From positions 368,547,258 through 368,611,257 of the forward strand of contig CM068372.1 in assembly GCA_034769895.1 (NCBI GenBank): DNA of 64,000 nucleotides, written 5' to 3'. The notes below the pieces were generated by a model that was not told where the DNA came from, ran no database searches, and was given only the letters and a program-made list of their open reading frames with translations. Positions 58,601 through 64,000 of this stretch are shown here, one piece after another; within the stretch, counting starts at the first letter, position 1, and each line of letters opens with the position of its first letter. The stretch comes from Magicicada septendecula (lineage: Eukaryota; Arthropoda; Insecta; Hemiptera; Cicadidae). The position numbers were made by a program, and so were the translations under genes.

Positions 58601-59233
58601 GATTTTTTTTACCATGTCTTCATAGAAGGTTAAAGAATAAAGTTAAGGAAATTTTTTGGCCCGCTTTTAAATTTAAGGGTTGTTTTCACCCCTTTTTTAC
58701 GGGGTTAAAAAACAAAATTTAATTAACCCCAGTAACCGATAGAGAATCAAATTCTAAGCAAAAAGGTTGTATACACTTTTTCGAAAAAGTGCGTTGTTTG
58801 CGAGTTACAAGGGTTCAAAGTTTTGCCAAAAAAACGCGTTTTTTTTTACATTAATCTGCAAATAACTCAAAAACAACGCCAATTTACAAACAATTTGTAT
58901 AAGTCAAAATTAAAACTTATTAACAGACGAACATTTTCCACTTTTTTTGGTTTCATTATGTTAAATGATTCTTGAGATACAGCCAAAACAAGATGCCGAT
59001 TCACCGGTTTTTGATCAAATCACATGATTAAAACTTATATAACTCAGCGAAAAGTGGTTAGATCGTAATTAAATTAATATAAAATGAAAGGTCTGTTAAT
59101 TTCATAAACAATGGTGGGTTAATTACTTGTCTAGCTTAAAAAATAACGACGTTCTGTAGGAAAATATCTTAATTTATACAAATTTTTTCCAAGAAATTTA
59201 AAAAGAACGTCCGCCATTTTGTCAAATATGTAT
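58601..59233. repeat. Probable old repeat, AT-rich, unclassified
   Basis: The style (runs such as AAATAACTCAAAAACAACGC, GAAAAAGTGCGTTGTTTGCG, TTGATCAAATCACATGATTA) resembles non-coding transposon sequence, but there is no second copy in this window and no coding content. Confidence 0.35.
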
Positions 59234-60657
59234 TGTGACGATTTCATTAATAAAAATATATTAATTAATTAAATTGTTAATGTATAAGCTGAGAAATTTA
59301 AAAATTTTAATAAAATCTCACATTTTAAACTAAATCTTATTGCTATCATTAAATAATAATAATATTTAATAAAAAGTCTAATAATAAAATAAAAGGGAAG
59401 ACAATTGTACAGAAAGGGTAAAGCTTGTTAATTAATCCTGCATATACAGGCACTGACCAGAATTAACTTGTTTTCCGACCCCTAAACAAACTAAATATTA
59501 TTGTAAATTTGTTATTATTTAAATAATTATATAAGACCACTGTAATGTACTTTGATAACGTCTGTAACTAAGAATATCTCTATTTAATTATTTAATCAAA
59601 CTTTAGTCCTTTCATTAAATTAGAAACATGGAACTACTTTTATGTTGACTAGTAATTGTCGCGAGATTACTACTCTCTCCCCTAACTATTTTTGCCCACT
59701 TGCAATGGAGCGCTCACGCCGTAAGCTGCGTACAGCGTTGTTTCGCGACGCGTGTATAATTATGTGAATGGTTGGTTCAATGAATATTTAAATAACTAAA
59801 TTTGTGCGGCGATGACATCTCTCTCTCAATGAATAAATAACAAACTATGAAGGTGATATTCAACTAATAAATAATCATGTGAAGTGTATTACTGTGAAAC
59901 AAACTTTCTATTTATTTATTATAACTACAAGAATTACAACAGTCGTCTAAGATGAGTGTATCCTACAAGAATTACTACAGTCGTCTAAGATGAGAGTACC
60001 ACACCCAGAATGATATAACAGACTTCAGGAACTTCACCGTCACCGGATACTAAGGCAACGACAGACCTTCAGGAAACGCACGAGGACCGAAGAACCAATT
60101 CTGCAGCAAATACTGAAAACCAGGTGACATGGAGGTTTGTCTTCCATGGTTATGAGTTACTAAAATTATAACCCACAAAAGACTATTTAACTCACCACTT
60201 TTAAGACTTTAAAAGACAGACATTATATGTAACATGTAGTCTGTAATCTAATAACACTGGTTATAGCAAAAGAGTAAATGTTTAAACTAAAAGTTTTCTT
60301 GTTTTGAAAGATTAATAAAGTCCATTCTTCAAATGGCTCAATTTTCAATATTGTATATGGCAAGGTGACCACTATTAACTTAATATATATTCAATCCCGG
60401 ATCCGTGGAATAAATTAAATAGATGTACATCATATTTTGAGGGCCCTTATGAAAGAGTAATATATATATATATATATAATCATACTGTAAACTATATATG
60501 TTGAGAACTTTAAATAGAGAACTTTATCTCATAATGTAATAAAGAGATGTCATCTGAGTACCGAGTAAACTGAGTGCATAAATCAACAGTCTCCCCTTCC
60601 CAATATCCTGATATAAGAATTGTTGTATTTGTTGTGATTAATTTTCAGCTCGTCACA
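59234..60657 (+). repeat. Putative 5' LTR (1,424 bp)
   Basis: It begins TGTGACGA and ends TCGTCACA, a perfect 8-base inverted terminal pair with the TG...CA ends expected of an LTR. It lies upstream of the gag leader. It contains an AATAAA-type signal near 60,538 and a short (TA)n at 60,462-60,478. A direct duplication of about 30 bp (around CAGTCGTCTAAGATGAG) lies at 59,926-59,995. The partner 3' LTR is outside the window, so the limits rest on the terminal pairing alone. Confidence 0.6.
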
Positions 60658-61411
60658 ACGAAAGGCAGCCTGTACATTTGGCATAACCAATTAACGCGGG
60701 TTCCCTACGTTATAACACAAGAAAAGATGTTATAAATTGCGCCACTCTGCTGATTAATTTGCTAATTTGCTTAAGAGAAAGGAAAGAAGTAATTGAGTCC
60801 CGATATCCCACACACACAAGCTGTTGATCTATTCACTCATGTATTTTAATATGTGTCCGAATTTTAAATAAAATAAAAATAATAATTGTTATTATAGTAA
60901 AATAGTATAGGTAACTTTATTTGTAAATATAATATGTGTAAAGTAATATTAACATATTGTCCCATGTAAACAAAACCATGTAAGTGCTTGTCTAAAAGTT
61001 TCATTCTTCAACGTGTCAATTTGACGACAAACTCGGACATGTAAATTTCCTGTTGCCGATTGTTTAAAACTGTCATAGTTGCTCTCCCTCAAGTTAAGTT
61101 AGACAATGCGCCACCCTCTTTGTTTGGTCTATTGTTAATAGAAGCGTGTCTGTTCCTGTGTTTAGTAACCGAAGATTCCCCCTTTTGTCGTACGTATATT
61201 CAAGCCTGTGTGAAATTTCTCTCTCTCTCTCTCAATGTAAAATGATAAAGGTTGTCATAACATTTTAAGTGTTTATTTGTAAAAAAAAAAAAAGTGTAAG
61301 AATACGATTGATTTATATTTTTACATTTTTTGTGTAAAAAAAAAAGGAAGCGTTGTATAGCATTTAATGCAAATAGTAGAATAATTAGTTATAGCCACTC
61401 ACGTTACGAAA
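60658..61411 (+). other. Leader (5' untranslated region) of the Ty3/Gypsy element
   Basis: About 750 bp between LTR and gag. The best primer-binding-site candidate begins TGGCATAACCAATTAACG at about 60,680, 22 bases after the LTR. This is unusually far, so either the LTR end or the PBS assignment could be off. The rest is AT-rich, with a (CT)n run near 61,219-61,233 and two poly(A) runs. Confidence 0.5.
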
Positions 61412-62917
61412 ATGGCTGAATTTAATCCTGATCTATTATTAAAAGATGAGCTATGCTACGAAGCACTTTTACGAGGTCTAAAACACGTGAATGTAACCGT
61501 GTCGGAATTACGAAAATCATTACGCCAAACCGGATCAGATATACCCTCGCAGTTAGATAGATTGCGTGAACTCGATTATGACGGCGAACGAGAAACCTGT
61601 TATGCGAAATATAGGGAACTGATGGTATTATCTCAGAACCTTCAGGACAAAAAATCACCTACTGAAATTTTGCGCGTTACGCAACGTATAGAACATTTAA
61701 CCCGCCGGTTGAATAATTTATTAAGCTGGCCCGACGTCACCGTAATCCCCGCCGATGTGCAGAAATTTGCGGATGAGGCATTAAGCCAATTACCCATAAT
61801 TATCAACGACTTACGACGAAAGTCAGACTCATCGAGAATGGAGGAAATTGAGCACTTCTTACAAAAATTATATATTTCCCCAGTTCAATCCCCTACTTTA
61901 GAACACCCTCTCTCCACCTCGAACCACGAATCACCCACCGTATCGAAGATACAACAGACTCATGAACAAATACCTAGTAGAGAATTAAAAACCCTAACTA
62001 TGTCAGAACCCCCACCGCCTAATGTTCAGCATACTCGCACTAGTAAATATGCTATTACAAATCCTAATGCAACCACCAATCCTTCGAAAAGTATACCAAA
62101 CGTATATTTTAATGTAGACCTCTACGGAAAGATTTCCCACCCAGTAGAGAAAATAATTAATGAAATTCCTTACACCGATGGCTTAAGTATCACGATTCTA
62201 TTGACTTTTATCAGATACCTACTGCAAATAAAAGATCTACAACAATTGAGCGATGGGCAAATACTGCAGGTTATCCTACCCAAATGTAAACCACCTTTAC
62301 GAGATCGTGTGCTAGAATCATTAAACTCGACTCTTCCAGTAGAAGAACTTCATACTACTATAATCAAATATTTTATCCCCACGGGAATTTATGAGGAGAT
62401 CAAAAGAAATACCGTACTTCGAGTACAAGGAGCCCATGAAAGACTGGCCCACTATATTGCAGACATCAGAGAATCTTCACGTCTACTGCAAGTCTACTGG
62501 ACTGAAAAACAATTGGTCGATACTATCTTGGTAGGCTTGTCTCCTGAAGAACGCTCCCGTTTAGCACTAATAAGTAGACCCCTCACTTTTGCTGACCTTG
62601 AACAATGTTGTGTTCACTCGTCAAATGTGTGGTACGCAGATCAGCACAGACATGCACCGGTATCCACAACACCACATAGAAAGGAAACGCAAGCCCTAGT
62701 CTCAGATGCAAGAAGTCTACGAGAACGACGACCATTTCGGCGACCAACCTATGTTCATGGCCATGGTAAGTCCAAGGAGCCTCCACCTCGACACGAAACC
62801 AGTGAGACCCCGCGTAAAGAATATATATGCTATAACTGCGGAAAACCGGGACACCTCAGTAGAAACTGTAAACGGAAACAGTACAATCAGAAAACTCATT
62901 ATTCAAAAAACATGTAA
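61412..62917 (+). CDS. gag: Gag polyprotein of the Ty3/Gypsy element
   Basis: A 501-residue structural protein that would assemble into virus-like particles in the cytoplasm and package the element's RNA. Residues about 1-175 are charged and helical-looking, with no known motif. About 180-235 is a Pro/Ser/Thr-rich linker. About 230-410 looks like the capsid region, with VEKIINEIPYTDGLSITILL, RDRVLESLNSTLPVEELHTT and TILVGLSPEERSRLALISRP. About 420-470 is basic and Pro-rich. The C-terminus carries one zinc knuckle of the form C-X2-C-X4-H-X4-C at residues 473-486 (CYNCGKPGHLSRNC). The start is the first ATG of the frame, in a GAAAATGG context, with the next in-frame ATG far downstream. Pol overlaps its end in the -1 frame. 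The frame has no stop or shift, which points to a young copy. Closest known relatives were not checked. Confidence 0.92.
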   Translation: MAEFNPDLLLKDELCYEALLRGLKHVNVTVSELRKSLRQTGSDIPSQLDRLRELDYDGERETCYAKYRELMVLSQNLQDKKSPTEILRVTQRIEHLTRRLNNLLSWPDVTVIPADVQKFADEALSQLPIIINDLRRKSDSSRMEEIEHFLQKLYISPVQSPTLEHPLSTSNHESPTVSKIQQTHEQIPSRELKTLTMSEPPPPNVQHTRTSKYAITNPNATTNPSKSIPNVYFNVDLYGKISHPVEKIINEIPYTDGLSITILLTFIRYLLQIKDLQQLSDGQILQVILPKCKPPLRDRVLESLNSTLPVEELHTTIIKYFIPTGIYEEIKRNTVLRVQGAHERLAHYIADIRESSRLLQVYWTEKQLVDTILVGLSPEERSRLALISRPLTFADLEQCCVHSSNVWYADQHRHAPVSTTPHRKETQALVSDARSLRERRPFRRPTYVHGHGKSKEPPPRHETSETPRKEYICYNCGKPGHLSRNCKRKQYNQKTHYSKNM

Positions 62918-64000
62918 GGCAGGGAGATCCGAAACCCTGTGTCTTCCGCAGCATCGTGAAAACAGGTAAACCCCTGAGAGACCACCAATTAAAACAAAAT
63001 ACTAATAAAAATAACAAAAGAAAATTAGACCCCTATGTTAGAAAATGTATCGATAAATGTAACTCTATTAGTAAATGTGATTACAATAAGTGTGAATTAC
63101 CGTATATACAAGTTGACCTTGGTGTTACATCCACCCTCGGATTAATTGATTCCGGATCAACGCGAAGTTTAATTAGTCAAGAGCTAGCCAATAAATTATT
63201 TAAACACAATTTAGTTAAACGCAGTCAATCAGTAAATATTAGATGCGCTACAGCTAATAAGCAAAACTTAATGATAAAACTTATCATCACGTTTAAAGTA
63301 AAAATTAAAAATCTAACGTGGTATTTTCCAATGTTGGTATGCGACGAATTAGGACCCGAGTTAATGTTGGGAGCTGATTTTATCAGTAAAACAGGAATAA
63401 TTCTAGACATTCACGATAAGATGTTTTACTTTGGATTCGATCGTTCACGGAAATATAACTTGCATGATAATGCAAATAACAGAGAAAGTACTAGCACCAC
63501 TTCTACACATATAAAGCATCACGAATCTGAATTAGGTCATCTGGAAAGTAAAGATAGACGGAACATACAGACTTTAATAAAACAATTCTCCAACGTCCTC
63601 ACCCCAAAGTTAGGACTGACGGACCTGATAGAATACAAAATAAATTTGAGCGACAATAAAGTAATACGTTTAGCCCCATACAAATTATCACCTCCAAAAA
63701 TGGAAGTAATGAGGAACCAAATTAATAAGTTGTTAGAACAAGGAGTCATCGAACCCTCTACGTCATCTTATTCATCACCCGCGTTTTTAGTACCCAAAAG
63801 TAACGACAAACATAGATTAGTTGTGGACTACAGGCAACTAAATAAACGGATAGAATTTGAATCTATACCACTTCCCGACATCCACAGTGCTTTTCATTAT
63901 TTTACGAAAGCAAAAATTTTTACCATTATGGATTTAAATCAGGCATTTCACCAGATACCCCTCTCACAAGAATCAAAACGTCTTACCGCATTTGCCGTCC
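62872..64000 (+). CDS. pol: Pol polyprotein, N-terminal part (protease, start of RT)
   Basis: This frame is -1 relative to gag, opens after a stop at 62,869-62,871 and is uninterrupted to the window end, so the CDS is partial at its 3' end. It has no need of its own ATG: expression is expected as a Gag-Pol fusion by frameshifting at 62,905-62,911. The aspartic protease has its catalytic DSG at 63,148-63,156 (in LIDSGSTRSLIS) and the partner motif MLGADFI at about 63,364-63,384. The reverse transcriptase begins near 63,600. It shows VIEPSTSSYSSPAFLVPKS, then HRLVVDYRQLNKRI and FTIMDLNQAFHQIPL, where the Asp at 63,931-63,933 is the first catalytic aspartate. The YxDD box lies beyond the window. 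The DYRQLN and MDLNQAFHQI strings are typical of Ty3/Gypsy. Confidence 0.92.
62905..62939 (+). promoter_or_regulatory. -1 ribosomal frameshift signal between gag and pol
   Basis: The heptamer A AAA AAC (62,905-62,911) is in the gag frame, with one codon between it and the gag stop (62,915-62,917). It fits X XXY YYZ exactly. After an 8-base spacer a stem CAGGG (62,920-62,924) can pair with CCCTG (62,935-62,939) around a 10-base loop. Slipping by -1 enters the open pol frame. Confidence 0.8.

Larger units (their letters stand above)
59234..64000 (+). mobile_element. Ty3/Gypsy LTR retrotransposon, 5' part, apparently intact
   Basis: In order: a putative 5' LTR (59,234-60,657), an untranslated leader, a 501-codon gag, a -1 frameshift site, and an open pol frame with an aspartic protease and the start of reverse transcriptase. 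The window ends inside the RT domain. No stop or frameshift interrupts either frame, in sharp contrast to the other elements here. The order protease-RT directly after gag, the CCHC gag and the RT sequence place it in Ty3/Gypsy. RNase H, integrase, any third ORF and the 3' LTR would lie beyond the window. Confidence 0.9.

Noticed and set aside
1..64000. CRISPR arrays, bacterial operons, rRNA or prophage
   Set aside because: No direct-repeat/spacer pattern, ribosome-binding-site-driven genes or rRNA sequence seen. All signals are eukaryotic.

Overview
The window is animal, almost certainly arthropod nuclear DNA, probably from an insect with a large repeat-rich genome such as a cockroach or termite relative. 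That placement is an inference from the transposon mix, the AT richness, the many (CA)n, (GA)n and (GAA)n microsatellites and the repeated palindrome TAGGCCTA. I see no operon, bacterial gene, CRISPR array, rRNA or functional tRNA. Nearly everything reads as intron or intergenic DNA filled by mobile elements of different ages.

The only convincing host coding sequence is one 210-bp exon on the minus strand at the left edge (367-576). It has a consensus acceptor and donor and an open frame, both in phase 0. The rest of that gene must lie outside the window or beyond long introns.

Left part (1-20 kb): a broken Helitron Rep/helicase pseudogene (about 1.67-4.31 kb, minus strand), LINE tails, a long quiet AT-rich stretch with microsatellites, a copy of an unclassified dispersed repeat (15.2-15.8 kb), and a family of fold-back elements (16.1-18.9 kb) that includes a nearly perfect hairpin with 91-bp arms.

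Middle (20-47 kb): many 5'-truncated non-LTR retrotransposon (LINE) 3' ends on both strands. They belong to several families that share one style of reverse-transcriptase C-terminus, and many end in (GAA)n or (GAT)n. One (36.3-36.9 kb) has the inverted-5' structure expected from twin priming. A tRNA-derived SINE of 270 bp with a perfect 18-bp target-site duplication lies at 40.6-40.9 kb.

Right part (47-64 kb): a degenerate tandem array whose units carry motifs like a tRNA-Lys primer-binding site (48.9-49.6 kb), a LINE with a clean poly(A) tail, a Jockey-like fragment, two large dispersed-repeat copies (one with a LINE and another piece nested inside), and the 5' end of an apparently intact Ty3/Gypsy LTR retrotransposon. 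That element has a putative 5' LTR at 59,234-60,657, a 501-codon gag, a classic A AAA AAC -1 frameshift site just before the gag stop, and an open pol frame (protease, start of reverse transcriptase) running off the window end. It is the youngest and most complete element here.

I did not find an undescribed multi-gene system. The most unusual structures are the two long hairpins, the primer-binding-site-like array and the excess of TAGGCCTA.
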